Shown here: positions 10,445-19,647 of the stretch, in pieces
How the letters are laid out: every line of letters begins with the position of its first letter
Position numbering within the stretch: position 1 is the stretch's first letter
Assembly: GCF_014764305.1 (NCBI RefSeq)
Contig: NZ_CP061703.1
Location: 1,952,800 to 2,016,799, forward strand
DNA from: Mesoflavibacter profundi
GTDB taxonomy: Bacteria > Bacteroidota > Bacteroidia > Flavobacteriales > Flavobacteriaceae
Direction of reading: 5' to 3'
Length of the DNA: 64,000 nt
Notes under the pieces: model-generated
The model's input: only the letters and a program-made list of their open reading frames with translations
Told to the model about the DNA's origin: nothing
The model's database searches: none
Made by a program: the position numbers and the translations under genes

Positions 10445-11164
10445 ATGGGACAAAAAACAAATCCAATCGGAAATCGCTTAGGAATTATCAGAGGATGGGA
10501 ATCTAACTGGTACGGAGGAAACGATTATGGTGATAAACTTGCCGAAGACGATAAGATAAGAAAATACGTTCATGCACGTTTATCTAAAGCTAGTGTATCT
10601 CGTGTAATTATAGAAAGAACTTTAAAACTTGTAACCGTTACTATCACTACTGCTAGACCTGGTATTATTATCGGTAAAGGAGGACAAGAGGTAGACAAGT
10701 TAAAAGAAGAGCTTAAAAAGATTACAGGAAAAGAAGTTCAGATCAATATCTTTGAGATTAAAAGACCTGAATTAGATGCATTCTTAGTTGCTTCAAGTAT
10801 AGCTCGTCAAATAGAAAATCGTATTTCTTATAGACGTGCTATTAAAATGGCTATTGCTGCAACAATGAGAATGAATGCTGAAGGAATTAAAGTTCAGATT
10901 AGTGGACGTTTAAACGGTGCTGAAATGGCGCGTTCAGAACACTACAAAGAAGGACGTATTCCTTTATCAACTTTTAGAGCCGATATTGACTATGCTTTAG
11001 TAGAAGCACATACTACTTATGGTAGATTAGGTGTTAAGGTATGGATCATGAAAGGTGAAGTATATGGAAAAAGAGAGCTTTCTCCTCTTGTTGGATTATC
11101 TAAGAAGCAAGGAAAAGGTGGACGTGGAGGAAACAGAGACAACAAATCACGTCGTAGAAAGTAA
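10445..11164 (+). CDS. rpsC: 30S ribosomal protein S3
   Basis: 239 residues. At the mRNA entry channel, part of the ribosomal helicase. An N-terminal [20 protein letters not shown] is followed by a KH domain with the GxxG loop in [14 protein letters not shown] (about 74-87) and a C-terminal S3 domain ending in a basic, glycine-rich tail. Part of the S10 operon. Confidence 0.98.
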   Translation: MGQKTNPIGNRLGIIRGWESNWYGGNDYGDKLAEDDKIRKYVHARLSKASVSRVIIERTLKLVTVTITTARPGIIIGKGGQEVDKLKEELKKITGKEVQINIFEIKRPELDAFLVASSIARQIENRISYRRAIKMAIAATMRMNAEGIKVQISGRLNGAEMARSEHYKEGRIPLSTFRADIDYALVEAHTTYGRLGVKVWIMKGEVYGKRELSPLVGLSKKQGKGGRGGNRDNKSRRRK

Positions 11165-11184
11165 TTTTTTAAAGCACAGAAAAA

Positions 11185-11604
11185 ATGTTACAGCCTAAAA
11201 GAACAAAATTTAGAAAACAACAAAAGGGACGTATGAAAGGTAACTCTGGAAGAGGTCACCAATTATCTAACGGAACTTTTGGAATAAAATCACTAGATTC
11301 TAACTTTTTAACTTCACGTCAAATAGAAGCTGCACGTATAGCCGCTACACGTTACATGAAAAGAGAAGGTCAATTATGGATTAAAATATTTCCAGATAAG
11401 CCAATTACAAAGAAGCCTCTTGAAGTACGTATGGGTAAAGGTAAAGGTGCTGTAGAATATTGGGCAGCAGTTGTTAAACCAGGAAGAATTTTATTTGAAG
11501 TTGGAGGTGTGCCTTTAGACGTTGCTAAAGAAGCATTAAGACTTGCAGCTCAAAAATTACCAGTAAAAACTAAGTTTGTAATCGCTAGAGATTACGAAGC
11601 ATAA
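11185..11604 (+). CDS. rplP: 50S ribosomal protein L16
   Basis: 139 residues. L16 organises the A-site of the large subunit. Seen: [20 protein letters not shown] at 4-23, the [20 protein letters not shown] signature and the C-terminal helix with [10 protein letters not shown]. It lies 20 bp after rpsC and 12 bp before rpmC. Confidence 0.98.
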   Translation: MLQPKRTKFRKQQKGRMKGNSGRGHQLSNGTFGIKSLDSNFLTSRQIEAARIAATRYMKREGQLWIKIFPDKPITKKPLEVRMGKGKGAVEYWAAVVKPGRILFEVGGVPLDVAKEALRLAAQKLPVKTKFVIARDYEA

Positions 11605-11616
11605 TTTATTAATATT

Positions 11617-11808
11617 ATGAAACAATCAGAAATTAAAGAATTATCTGTAGCTGAGTTACAAGAGAAACTTAGTGAGTCAAAAAAGAGCTATTCAGATTTA
11701 AAAATGGCTCATGCAGTCTCTCCTTTAGATAATCCAATTCAACTGCGTACTTTACGTCGTGATGTAGCTAGAATAGCCACAGAATTAACTAAAAGAGAAT
11801 TAAAATAA
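11617..11808 (+). CDS. rpmC: 50S ribosomal protein L29
   Basis: 63 residues, two-helix protein at the tunnel exit beside L23. The pattern MKQSEIKELSVAELQEKL and the C-terminal RTLRRDVARIATELTKREL are characteristic. Between rplP and rpsQ as in the standard S10 operon. Confidence 0.95.
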   Translation: MKQSEIKELSVAELQEKLSESKKSYSDLKMAHAVSPLDNPIQLRTLRRDVARIATELTKRELK

Positions 11809-11820
11809 TTCTGCTAAAAG

Positions 11821-12078
11821 ATGGAAAATAGAAATTTAAGAAAAGAGCGTATAGGTGTTGTTACTAGTAACAAAATGCAGAAATCTATAGTGGTATCTGA
11901 AGTTAAAAAAGTAAAACATCCTATGTACGGAAAGTTCGTGTTAAAAACGAAAAAATACGTAGCACACGACGAAACAAACGATTGTAATATTGGAGATACT
12001 GTAAAGATCATGGAAACAAGACCTTTAAGTAAATCTAAATGTTGGAGATTAGTTGAAATAATTGAAAGAGCGAAGTAA
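11821..12078 (+). CDS. rpsQ: 30S ribosomal protein S17
   Basis: 85 residues, an OB-fold primary 16S rRNA binder. Seen: [19 protein letters not shown] and the conserved [20 protein letters not shown]. Last gene of the S10 group; only 2 bp separate it from rplN, the first spc-type gene, so the two groups are probably one transcript. Confidence 0.97.
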   Translation: MENRNLRKERIGVVTSNKMQKSIVVSEVKKVKHPMYGKFVLKTKKYVAHDETNDCNIGDTVKIMETRPLSKSKCWRLVEIIERAK

Positions 12079-12080
12079 TT

Positions 12081-12449
12081 ATGGTACAACAAGAATCAAG
12101 ATTAAAAGTAGCAGATAACACTGGAGCAAAAGAAGTATTAACAATACGTGTTCTAGGTGGTACTAAAAGAAGATACGCTTCTATCGGTGATAAGATAGTT
12201 GTTGCTGTTAAAGATGCAACTCCTAATGGAAACATTAAAAAAGGAGCTGTTTCAACAGCAGTAGTTGTTCGTACTAAAAAAGAAGTTAGACGTCCAGATG
12301 GATCTTACATAAGATTTGACGATAACGCTTGTGTCTTATTAAACCCAACAGGTGAAATGAGAGGAACACGTGTATTTGGACCTGTAGCTAGAGAACTTCG
12401 TGATAAACAATTCATGAAAATTGTATCATTAGCACCAGAGGTGCTTTAA
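12081..12449 (+). CDS. rplN: 50S ribosomal protein L14
   Basis: 122 residues, full length. L14 contacts 16S rRNA across an intersubunit bridge and is the docking site of RsfS. The start [19 protein letters not shown] and the C-terminal [20 protein letters not shown] match the family. Confidence 0.98.
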   Translation: MVQQESRLKVADNTGAKEVLTIRVLGGTKRRYASIGDKIVVAVKDATPNGNIKKGAVSTAVVVRTKKEVRRPDGSYIRFDDNACVLLNPTGEMRGTRVFGPVARELRDKQFMKIVSLAPEVL

Positions 12450-12462
12450 TTGATAAATCAAG

Positions 12463-12774
12463 ATGGCAAAGCTAAAAATTAAAACAGGAGATACCGTAAA
12501 AGTAATAGCTGGAGATCATAAAGGATCTGAAGGTACTGTTCAAAAAGTGTTAATAGCTAAAAATAAAGCTATTGTAGAAGGTGTAAATATGATTAAAAAA
12601 CATACTAAACCTAGCGCACAAAACCCACAAGGCGGTATTATAGAAAAAGAAGCACCAATTCATATCTCTAACCTTTCTTTGTTAACCTCTAAAGGAGAAA
12701 CAACAAGAGTTGGTTACAGAACTGAAGGTGATAAAAAAGTAAGATTTTCTAAAAAATCTAATGAAGTATTATAG
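12463..12774 (+). CDS. rplX: 50S ribosomal protein L24
   Basis: 103 residues. Early assembly initiator of the large subunit. A KOW motif is visible in the N-terminal part ([20 protein letters not shown], about 7-26), and [20 protein letters not shown] is the usual central block. Followed after 2 bp by rplE. Confidence 0.97.
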   Translation: MAKLKIKTGDTVKVIAGDHKGSEGTVQKVLIAKNKAIVEGVNMIKKHTKPSAQNPQGGIIEKEAPIHISNLSLLTSKGETTRVGYRTEGDKKVRFSKKSNEVL

Positions 12775-12776
12775 TT

Positions 12777-13328
12777 ATGGGATATTCACCGAGACTAAAA
12801 GAAGAGTATAAAAGCAAAATAGTTGCTGCTCTAACAGAAGAGTTTGGATATAGTAATGTAATGCAAGTACCAAAACTAGAAAAAATAGTTTTATCTAGAG
12901 GTGTTGGTGCTGCAGTTGCAGATAAAAAGTTAGTTGACTATGCTGTAGATGAATTAACTACAATTACAGGTCAAAAAGCTGTTTCTACTATGTCTAAAAA
13001 GGACGTTGCGTCTTTCAAATTACGTAAAGGTATGCCAATTGGAGCAAAAGTAACTTTACGTGGCGAAAGAATGTATGAGTTTTTAGATCGTTTAATTACT
13101 ACAGCTTTACCTCGCGTTAGAGATTTTAACGGAATTAAAGCTACAGGATTTGACGGAAGAGGTAACTACAACTTAGGAGTTACCGAGCAAATAATCTTTC
13201 CAGAAATAAATATTGATAAAGTTAATAAAATTGACGGAATGGATATTACATTTGTAACTTCAGCAGAAACTGATAAAGAAGCAAAATCATTATTAACAGA
13301 ATTAGGATTACCTTTTCAAAAAAACTAA
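12777..13328 (+). CDS. rplE: 50S ribosomal protein L5
   Basis: 183 residues. Binds 5S rRNA and contacts P-site tRNA in the central protuberance. Seen: [20 protein letters not shown], the [20 protein letters not shown] block and the C-terminal [20 protein letters not shown]. The P-site loop [11 protein letters not shown] is intact. 3 bp before rpsN. Confidence 0.98.
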   Translation: MGYSPRLKEEYKSKIVAALTEEFGYSNVMQVPKLEKIVLSRGVGAAVADKKLVDYAVDELTTITGQKAVSTMSKKDVASFKLRKGMPIGAKVTLRGERMYEFLDRLITTALPRVRDFNGIKATGFDGRGNYNLGVTEQIIFPEINIDKVNKIDGMDITFVTSAETDKEAKSLLTELGLPFQKN

Positions 13329-13331
13329 GTT

Positions 13332-13601
13332 ATGGCTAAAGAATCAATGAAAGCCCGCGAGGTTAAAAGAGCGAAAACAGTAGCTAAATATGCAGCAAAA
13401 AGAAAGGCTTTAAAAGAAGCTGGAGATTATGAAGCATTACAAAAGTTACCTAAAAACGCTTCTCCAATACGTCAACATAACCGTTGTAAACTAACAGGTA
13501 GACCAAAAGGTTATATGCGTACGTTTGGAATTTCTCGTGTTATGTTTAGAGAAATGGCTAACCAAGGGTTAATACCAGGAGTTAAAAAAGCAAGTTGGTA
13601 A
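13332..13601 (+). CDS. rpsN: 30S ribosomal protein S14 (long, zinc-free type)
   Basis: 89 residues. S14 helps to build the 30S head beside S3, S10 and S19. This is the long C-minus form: the only Cys lies in [20 protein letters not shown], and the two CxxC pairs of the zinc-binding form are absent. The C-terminal [11 protein letters not shown] is standard. It is in the usual place after rplE. A 59-bp gap follows before rpsH, longer than most gaps in the cluster. Confidence 0.98.
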   Translation: MAKESMKAREVKRAKTVAKYAAKRKALKEAGDYEALQKLPKNASPIRQHNRCKLTGRPKGYMRTFGISRVMFREMANQGLIPGVKKASW

Positions 13602-13660
13602 AATATTAATTGGGTTAAGGTTTGTATAAACACAAAAACCAAATCCGCAAATAAATACAT

Positions 13661-14059
13661 ATGTATACAGATCCAATAGCAGATTATTTAACTAGAATTA
13701 GAAACGCAGTGCGTGCTAATCATAGAGTAGTTGAAATACCTGCTTCAAATTTAAAAAAGGATATAACTAAAATATTATTCGATCAAGGATATATTTTAAG
13801 TTATAAATTTGATGACTCTTCAGTACAAGGTACTATTAAAATTGCCTTAAAGTACAATAAAGAGACAAAAGAACCAGTAATTAGAAAAATTCAAAGAATT
13901 AGTAAACCTGGTTTACGTAAGTACTCAGGAGCTAAAGAATTACCAAGAATTCTTAATGGTTTAGGTATTGCTATCGTTTCAACTTCTCACGGAGTTATGA
14001 CTGGTAAGCAAGCACAAAGAGAAAACGTTGGTGGAGAAGTTTTATGTTACGTTTACTAA
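13661..14059 (+). CDS. rpsH: 30S ribosomal protein S8
   Basis: 132 residues. Binds the central domain of 16S rRNA and, in E. coli, represses the spc operon. Seen: YTDPIADYLTRIRNAVRA at the N-terminus and the signature ISTSHGVMTGKQAQ-type block (here VSTSHGVMTGKQAQRENVGG) at the C-terminus. The 59-nt gap upstream (13602-13660), with complementary GGTTTGT and ACAAAAACC segments, could hold a small leader structure. Confidence 0.98.
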   Translation: MYTDPIADYLTRIRNAVRANHRVVEIPASNLKKDITKILFDQGYILSYKFDDSSVQGTIKIALKYNKETKEPVIRKIQRISKPGLRKYSGAKELPRILNGLGIAIVSTSHGVMTGKQAQRENVGGEVLCYVY

Positions 14060-14078
14060 TTAAAAATCCAGAAAGAAA

Positions 14079-14621
14079 ATGTCAAGAATAGGAAATAATC
14101 CAGTTGCCATTCCAGAAGGAGTAACTGTAACAGTAGACAATAATACAATTACAGTAAAAGGAAAGTTAGGAGAATTAACTCAAGACTTTGATACTGTAGA
14201 AGTAAAAGTAGAAGAAGGAAACGTTTTAGTTAGTCGTTCTGCCGAAACAAAAAATCACAAAGCAAAGCATGGTCTTTACCGTTCTTTAATTAACAATATG
14301 ATTTTAGGTGTATCTAAAGGATGGACTAAACAATTAGAATTAGTTGGAGTTGGATATAGAGCAAGTAATCAAGGTAATGTTTTAGAACTTGCCCTAGGAT
14401 TTTCTCACAATATAGTGATGAGCTTAGCACCAGAAATTAATGTAGAAACTGTTTCTGAAAAAGGTAAAAATCCAATAATAAAATTAACATCTTTTGATAA
14501 ACAATTAGTAGGTCAAGTTGCTGCTAAAATTAGAGGATTTAGAAAACCTGAACCTTACAAAGGAAAAGGTATCAAGTTTGTTGGAGAAGAATTAAGAAGA
14601 AAAGCAGGTAAATCTGCATAA
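14079..14621 (+). CDS. rplF: 50S ribosomal protein L6
   Basis: 180 residues, two tandem homologous alpha/beta domains near the GTPase-associated centre. The start [17 protein letters not shown] and the C-terminal signature [20 protein letters not shown] are intact. 19 bp after rpsH and 10 bp before rplR. Confidence 0.98.
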   Translation: MSRIGNNPVAIPEGVTVTVDNNTITVKGKLGELTQDFDTVEVKVEEGNVLVSRSAETKNHKAKHGLYRSLINNMILGVSKGWTKQLELVGVGYRASNQGNVLELALGFSHNIVMSLAPEINVETVSEKGKNPIIKLTSFDKQLVGQVAAKIRGFRKPEPYKGKGIKFVGEELRRKAGKSA

Positions 14622-14631
14622 TCATTTAGTT

Positions 14632-14988
14632 ATGGCGTTAACAAAATCACAGAGAAGATTAAGAATAAAAAACAGAATTCGTAAAATTGTTTCAGGAACT
14701 GAAGCAAGACCAAGATTATCTGTTTTCAGAAGTAATAAAGAAATCTATGCTCAAATAGTAGATGACGTTACAGGAAAAACTATTGTAGCTGCATCTTCAA
14801 GAGACAAAGATATTAGTTCTTCTAAAGGCAATAAAGTAGAGATATCTGCATTAGTAGGTAAGTCTATAGCTGAAAAAGCCCTAAAGGCTGGTGTTGAAAC
14901 TATCTCTTTTGATAGAGGTGGATATTTATATCATGGTAGAGTAAAATCATTAGCTGAAGGAGCTAGAGAAGGAGGACTTAAATTCTAA
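14632..14988 (+). CDS. rplR: 50S ribosomal protein L18
   Basis: 118 residues. Joins 5S rRNA to the large subunit with L5. An Arg/Lys-rich N-terminus ([18 protein letters not shown]) is followed by [20 protein letters not shown] and the C-terminal [20 protein letters not shown], all typical. 6 bp before rpsE. Confidence 0.98.
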   Translation: MALTKSQRRLRIKNRIRKIVSGTEARPRLSVFRSNKEIYAQIVDDVTGKTIVAASSRDKDISSSKGNKVEISALVGKSIAEKALKAGVETISFDRGGYLYHGRVKSLAEGAREGGLKF

Positions 14989-14994
14989 GAAATT

Positions 14995-15519
14995 ATGTAT
15001 CAAAAATACAAAAGCGCAGAGTTAGTAAAACCAAGTGGATTAGATCTTAAAGATCGTTTAGTTGGTGTACAAAGAGTAACAAAAGTAACCAAAGGAGGTA
15101 GAGCATTCGGTTTCTCAGCAATAGTAGTTGTTGGTGACGAAGCAGGTGTTGTAGGTCATGGTTTAGGAAAATCTAAAGATGTTGCTAGTGCAATCGCAAA
15201 AGCAATAGAAGATGCTAAGAAAAACTTAGTTCGTATACCTTTAGCAAAAAGTACTTTACCACATGAGCAAAAAGGTAAATACGGTGGAGCAAGAGTAAAT
15301 ATTATTCCTGCTGCTCCTGGTACAGGAGTAATTGCTGGTGGAGCTGTTAGAACAGTTTTAGAAGCAGTTGGTGTACATGACGTATTATCAAAATCTCAAG
15401 GATCTTCAAATCCACACAATGTTGTAAAAGCTACTTTTGATGCTTTATTACAATTAAGAAACCCAAAATCGATTGCTCGAGAAAGAGGAATCTCTTTAGA
15501 AAAAGTTTTTAACGGATAA
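14995..15519 (+). CDS. rpsE: 30S ribosomal protein S5
   Basis: 174 residues. Works with S4 in decoding fidelity and at the mRNA entry helicase. A double-stranded-RNA-binding-like N-terminal domain ([20 protein letters not shown]) is followed by the [20 protein letters not shown] loop and the C-terminal S5 domain ([20 protein letters not shown]). 11 bp before rpmD. Confidence 0.98.
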   Translation: MYQKYKSAELVKPSGLDLKDRLVGVQRVTKVTKGGRAFGFSAIVVVGDEAGVVGHGLGKSKDVASAIAKAIEDAKKNLVRIPLAKSTLPHEQKGKYGGARVNIIPAAPGTGVIAGGAVRTVLEAVGVHDVLSKSQGSSNPHNVVKATFDALLQLRNPKSIARERGISLEKVFNG

Positions 15520-15530
15520 TAAAAACAGAA

Positions 15531-15713
15531 ATGTCTAAGATAAAAGTAACAAAAGTTAAAAGCGCAATCAATAGAACGCAAAGACAAAAGAGAACATTAG
15601 AAGCTCTTGGTCTTAGAAAGATTGGGCAAGTTGTAGAGCACGAGGCTACTCCTAATATCTTAGGAATGGTAGCAAAAGTAAATCACTTAGTTTCTGTAGA
15701 AGAAATTAAATAA
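15531..15713 (+). CDS. rpmD: 50S ribosomal protein L30
   Basis: 60 residues, the small bacterial form of L30. The N-terminal KIKVTKVKSAINRTQRQKRT and the block ALGLRKIGQVVEHEATPNIL are diagnostic. It is between rpsE and rplO as in the standard spc operon. Confidence 0.97.
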   Translation: MSKIKVTKVKSAINRTQRQKRTLEALGLRKIGQVVEHEATPNILGMVAKVNHLVSVEEIK

Positions 15714-15725
15714 TAATACTGAAAA

Positions 15726-16178
15726 ATGGATTTAAGTAATTTAAAACCTGCACAAGGTTCAGTTAAAAGTCAAGGAAAAAGAGTAGGTAGAGGTCAAGGT
15801 TCTGGTAAAGGTGGTACTGCTACACGTGGTCACAAAGGAGCTAAATCAAGATCTGGATACTCTAAAAAAGTTGGATTTGAAGGAGGACAAATGCCTATTC
15901 AAAGACGAGTTCCTAAATTTGGCTTTACAAATATTAATCGTAAAGAATATCAAGGTGTAAATCTTGATACTATTCAACAATTAGTTGATGATAAAAAGAT
16001 TAACGACACATTAGATTTTGAAACACTTGTAAATTTAGGACTAGTTGGTAAAAACGAATTAGTTAAAATTTTAGGAAGAGGTGAATTAAAATCAAAATTA
16101 AGTGTAACAGCTCATAAATTTACTGCTACTGCAAAAGCTGCTATAGAAGCTGCAGGAGGAGAAGCTGTAACTTTATAA
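15726..16178 (+). CDS. rplO: 50S ribosomal protein L15
   Basis: 150 residues. Late assembly protein of the large subunit. The glycine/arginine-rich N-terminal extension (GKRVGRGQGSGKGGTATRGH) and the GFEGGQMPIQRRVPKFGFTN block are intact, with a compact C-terminal domain. 13 bp before secY, which fits the universal rplO-secY pairing. Confidence 0.98.
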   Translation: MDLSNLKPAQGSVKSQGKRVGRGQGSGKGGTATRGHKGAKSRSGYSKKVGFEGGQMPIQRRVPKFGFTNINRKEYQGVNLDTIQQLVDDKKINDTLDFETLVNLGLVGKNELVKILGRGELKSKLSVTAHKFTATAKAAIEAAGGEAVTL

Positions 16179-16191
16179 GAACATTGAACGC

Positions 16192-17541
16192 ATGAAATTT
16201 ATAGAGACATTAAAAAACGTTTGGAAAATTGAAGAACTAAGAAACAGAATCATCGTAACTGTTGGTTTGTTATTAGTTTATCGTTTTGGAGCACAAGTAG
16301 TATTACCAGGTATTGATGCTGCACAATTAGGGAATTTACAAACTGAAGCCGAAGGAGGTTTATTTGGATTACTTAATGCATTTACAGGTGGTGCTTTTGC
16401 TAATGCTTCTGTTTTTGCTCTAGGGATTATGCCATACATTTCTGCATCTATCGTAGTACAATTAATGGGAATTGCTATTCCTTATTTACAAAAACTACAA
16501 AAAGAAGGTGCAAGCGGACAAAAAAAGATTACACAAATTACAAGATGGCTAACTATAGCTATTTGTTTAGTTCAAGCACCAGGTTATTTAGCTAGTTTAG
16601 GTCCTGTTTTTGGTATACCAAATTCAGCATTCTTACTAGGTCAAGGAGGTATGTTTTATATATCCTCAATCGTAATACTTGTAACAGGTACTATTTTTGC
16701 TATGTGGTTAGGTGAGAAAATCACCGATAAAGGTATTGGTAATGGTATATCATTATTAATTATGGTTGGTATAATTGCGACTTTACCTAAAGCTTTCCTG
16801 CAAAATGCAGCATCTAGATTACAAGATGGTAATAACGTTATGATGATTTTATTCGAAATTGTTATTTGGTTTGTTATCATTCTATTATCAATATTACTAG
16901 TAATGGCTGTTCGTAAGATAGCAGTACAATATGCTAGAAGATCTGCAACTGGTGGATACGAAAAAAATGTATTTGGCTCTAGACAGTACATTCCATTAAA
17001 GCTTAATGCTTCTGGAGTAATGCCAATTATCTTTGCTCAAGCTATTATGTTTGTTCCTGGACTTATTGGTAAATCTTCTTTCTTAGAAGATACTTCAGCA
17101 GGACTATGGCTACAAACAAATTTCTCAGATATATTTGGTTTCTGGTACAATTTAGTATTTGCATTATTAATAATCATATTTACATATTTTTATACTGCAA
17201 TTACAGTACCTACAAATAAAATGGCAGATGATTTAAAGCGAAGCGGTGGATTTATTCCAGGTATTCGTCCAGGATCAGAAACATCAGAGTATTTAGATAA
17301 AATAATGTCTCAAATAACTTTACCAGGTTCTATCTTTTTAGCTTTAATAGCTATCTTCCCAGCATTCATCGTTAAGTTAATGGGTGTTCAACAAGGATGG
17401 GCATTGTTTTTTGGAGGTACATCATTATTAATCATGGTTGGAGTTGCAATCGATACTATGCAACAAGTAAATTCTTACTTGTTAAATAGACATTACGATG
17501 GCTTGATGAAAACAGGTAAAAATAGAAAAGCAGTAGCTTAA
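16192..17541 (+). CDS. secY: Protein translocase channel subunit SecY
   Basis: 449 residues with ten hydrophobic segments. Forms the SecYEG channel for export and membrane insertion in the inner membrane. Seen: the first segment RIIVTVGLLLVYRFGAQVVL, the plug-region FGLLNAFTGGAFANASVFAL, the family signature GIMPYISASIVVQLM, and the cytoplasmic-loop stretch ADDLKRSGGFIPGIRPG near 345-361 that contacts SecA or the ribosome. Unlike many bacteria, neither adk nor map follows; infA starts 9 bp downstream. Confidence 0.99.
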   Translation: MKFIETLKNVWKIEELRNRIIVTVGLLLVYRFGAQVVLPGIDAAQLGNLQTEAEGGLFGLLNAFTGGAFANASVFALGIMPYISASIVVQLMGIAIPYLQKLQKEGASGQKKITQITRWLTIAICLVQAPGYLASLGPVFGIPNSAFLLGQGGMFYISSIVILVTGTIFAMWLGEKITDKGIGNGISLLIMVGIIATLPKAFLQNAASRLQDGNNVMMILFEIVIWFVIILLSILLVMAVRKIAVQYARRSATGGYEKNVFGSRQYIPLKLNASGVMPIIFAQAIMFVPGLIGKSSFLEDTSAGLWLQTNFSDIFGFWYNLVFALLIIIFTYFYTAITVPTNKMADDLKRSGGFIPGIRPGSETSEYLDKIMSQITLPGSIFLALIAIFPAFIVKLMGVQQGWALFFGGTSLLIMVGVAIDTMQQVNSYLLNRHYDGLMKTGKNRKAVA

Positions 17542-17550
17542 TCTTTTAAC

Positions 17551-17766
17551 ATGGCAAAACAAGCAGCAATAGAACAAGACGGAACAATTATAGAAGCATT
17601 ATCTAATGCAATGTTCCGTGTAGAATTAGAAAATGGTCACATTGTGACAGCTCATATTTCTGGTAAAATGCGTATGCATTACATAAAACTTTTACCAGGA
17701 GATAAAGTGAAATTAGAAATGAGTCCTTACGATTTAACTAAGGCTCGTATAACCTATAGATACTAA
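17551..17766 (+). CDS. infA: Translation initiation factor IF-1
   Basis: 71 residues, a single OB-fold that blocks the A site during initiation. The family core [20 protein letters not shown] and the C-terminal [20 protein letters not shown] are present. Directly after secY and 4 bp before rpmJ. Confidence 0.98.
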   Translation: MAKQAAIEQDGTIIEALSNAMFRVELENGHIVTAHISGKMRMHYIKLLPGDKVKLEMSPYDLTKARITYRY

Positions 17767-17770
17767 TACG

Positions 17771-17887
17771 ATGAAAGTAAGAGCATCAATTAAAAAGAGA
17801 AGCGCAGATTGTAAAATAGTGCGCAGAAAAGGTAGACTTTACGTCATTAACAAAAAGAATCCTAGATTCAAACAAAGACAAGGATAA
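17771..17887 (+). CDS. rpmJ: 50S ribosomal protein L36 (zinc-free type)
   Basis: 38 residues, beginning [14 protein letters not shown] and ending in NPRFKQRQG. It is the smallest protein of the large subunit and sits near the GTPase-associated region. The usual zinc ligands are missing: in the classic form three Cys and a His bind the metal, but here only Cys14 remains (Ser at 11, Asn at 27, Phe in the His region). It is therefore a C-minus form. Starts 4 bp after infA and ends 2 bp before rpsM, in the normal context. Confidence 0.96.
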   Translation: MKVRASIKKRSADCKIVRRKGRLYVINKKNPRFKQRQG

Positions 17888-17889
17888 TT

Positions 17890-18261
17890 ATGGCAAGAAT
17901 TGCAGGTGTAGACATACCAAAACAAAAAAGAGGAGTTATCTCTTTAACTTATATCTACGGAGTAGGTAGAAGTAGAGCAAAAGAAATTTTAGCAACAGCT
18001 AAAGTAGACGAAAATATCAAAGTACTTGATTGGACAGATGATCAAATTGGAGCAATCCGCGATGCTGTTGGATCTTATACTATTGAAGGTGAATTACGTT
18101 CCGAAACTCAATTAAACATCAAACGTTTAATGGATATAGGATGTTATAGAGGTATTCGTCACAGAGCTGGACTTCCTTTAAGAGGTCAACGCACTAAAAA
18201 CAACTCTAGAACTAGAAAAGGTAGAAGAAAAACAGTAGCTAACAAGAAAAAAGCTAACTAA
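17890..18261 (+). CDS. rpsM: 30S ribosomal protein S13
   Basis: 123 residues. Forms intersubunit bridges and contacts P-site tRNA. The helix-two-turns-helix start [20 protein letters not shown] and the C-terminal [20 protein letters not shown] are typical. First gene of the alpha-type group; a 107-nt gap follows before rpsK. Confidence 0.98.
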   Translation: MARIAGVDIPKQKRGVISLTYIYGVGRSRAKEILATAKVDENIKVLDWTDDQIGAIRDAVGSYTIEGELRSETQLNIKRLMDIGCYRGIRHRAGLPLRGQRTKNNSRTRKGRRKTVANKKKAN

Positions 18262-18368
18262 AAATTAATTTGGTCTTTAGTATTTAGACGTTGGAAGGAA
18301 TCTGTTCGAAATTTAATAAGGTTTAGGATTCTAGCGACTATCACTAAAAACAAAAGAACAATATCAAT

Positions 18369-18761
18369 ATGGCAAAATCAAACGCTAAAAACACAAAAAA
18401 ACGTAAAGTTATTATTGATGCTGTTGGAGAAGCGCATATCACAGCTTCATTTAACAACATCATTATTTCACTTACCAATAAAAAAGGAGATGTTATTTCA
18501 TGGTCTTCTGCAGGTAAGATGGGATTTAGAGGTTCTAAGAAAAACACACCATATGCAGCGCAGTTAGCAGCAGAAGATGCTTCTGAGGTAGCTAAAGAAG
18601 CTGGTTTAAAAAAGGTGAAAGTTTATGTTAAAGGACCAGGAAACGGAAGAGAATCTGCAATCAGATCTATTCACAATTCAGGTATAGAAGTAACAGAAAT
18701 TATAGATGTAACTCCATTACCACATAATGGATGCCGTCCACCAAAAAGAAGAAGAGTATAA
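18369..18761 (+). CDS. rpsK: 30S ribosomal protein S11
   Basis: 130 residues. Lies on the platform near the E site and the Shine-Dalgarno helix. The block [20 protein letters not shown] and the C-terminal [18 protein letters not shown] are conserved. A strong terminator lies 37 bp after its stop, so it probably ends one transcript, although the alpha operon is usually continuous. Confidence 0.98.
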   Translation: MAKSNAKNTKKRKVIIDAVGEAHITASFNNIIISLTNKKGDVISWSSAGKMGFRGSKKNTPYAAQLAAEDASEVAKEAGLKKVKVYVKGPGNGRESAIRSIHNSGIEVTEIIDVTPLPHNGCRPPKRRRV

Positions 18762-18797
18762 TTTTACTCAATTCTATCTAAAATAAAGCAAATCAGA

Positions 18798-18836
18798 AAA
18801 TTAATATCATCTTTAATTAGATGGTATTAATTTTTT
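18798..18836 (+). terminator. Intrinsic terminator between rpsK and rpsD
   Basis: A 15-bp stem (18798-18812 pairing with 18819-18833, one G.U pair, loop TTAATT) runs straight into a T-tract ending at 18836. It is inside the alpha ribosomal operon, and a promoter -7 element begins 4 nt later. The stem is A/T-rich, so read-through may be considerable. Confidence 0.75.
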
Positions 18837-18839
18837 GTA

Positions 18840-18847
18840 TAAATTTG
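18840..18847 (+). promoter_or_regulatory. Internal promoter (-7 element) for rpsD-rpoA-rplQ
   Basis: TAAATTTG matches the Bacteroidota -7 consensus TAnnTTTG and is followed by CAAAC, like other promoters in this window. The -33 position coincides with TTAG (18817-18820), in the loop and 3' arm of the preceding terminator, a poor match to TTG. Predicted leader of about 95 nt before rpsD, long enough for an S4 autoregulatory site. Confidence 0.65.
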
Positions 18848-18946
18848 CAAACTGAAATTTTATTTAACAAGTATAACAAGAGATTAACGATTATCGAAGG
18901 ATAAGATTTAGACCTTAATTCATAATCACTCTTAAATAATTTAAAA

Positions 18947-19552
18947 ATGGCAAGATATACTGGTCCAAAAACTAAAATAGCTCGTAAGTTTGGCGAAGCT
19001 ATCTTCGGAGACGACAAAGCTTTCGAAAAAAGAAATTATCCTCCAGGACAACATGGAGCAAACAAAAGACGTGGAAAAAAATCTGAATATGCTATCCAGT
19101 TAATGGAAAAGCAAAAAGCTAAATATACTTACGGTATATTAGAGCGTCAATTCAGAAACATGTTTAAAAAAGCAACTGCAGCACCAGGAATTACAGGTGA
19201 GGTACTTTTACAATTATGTGAATCTAGATTAGATAACGTTGTTTTCCGTATGGGAATTTCTCCATCAAGAAGCGGTGCAAGACAATTAGTTTCTCACAGA
19301 CACATCACTGTTAATGGTGAAGTTGTAAATATTCCATCTTACCAATTAAAAGCAGGTGATGTTGTAGGTGTTAGAGAAAAATCAAAATCTTTAGAAGCAA
19401 TAGAAAGATCTTTATCTAACTCTAGCAACGTTTTTGAATGGATTACTTGGAATAGCGAGAAAAAAGAAGGTGCTTTTGTATCTGTTCCAGCTAGAATTCA
19501 AATTCCAGAAAATATTAATGAGCAATTCATAGTCGAATTATACTCTAAATAA
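18947..19552 (+). CDS. rpsD: 30S ribosomal protein S4
   Basis: 201 residues. Primary 16S rRNA binder, a decoding-fidelity protein and part of the entry helicase; in other bacteria it represses its own operon. Seen: [20 protein letters not shown] at the start and an S4 RNA-binding domain ([20 protein letters not shown], about 90-109). It has no N-terminal Cys cluster, so it is the zinc-free form. It follows a terminator plus new promoter instead of being tightly linked to rpsK. Confidence 0.98.
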   Translation: MARYTGPKTKIARKFGEAIFGDDKAFEKRNYPPGQHGANKRRGKKSEYAIQLMEKQKAKYTYGILERQFRNMFKKATAAPGITGEVLLQLCESRLDNVVFRMGISPSRSGARQLVSHRHITVNGEVVNIPSYQLKAGDVVGVREKSKSLEAIERSLSNSSNVFEWITWNSEKKEGAFVSVPARIQIPENINEQFIVELYSK

Positions 19553-19647
19553 TAAATTAAAACTATTGGTATTTAGCCAAAGGGTTTGTTTGTTCTTCTT
19601 CAAACTTATAAACCGCGCAACTAGATAACAATTAAAACGAAGAAAAT

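Noticed and set aside
16656-16991. Minus-strand ORF of 111 codons inside secY
   Set aside because: Opposite a conserved membrane protein; hydrophobic antisense shadow.
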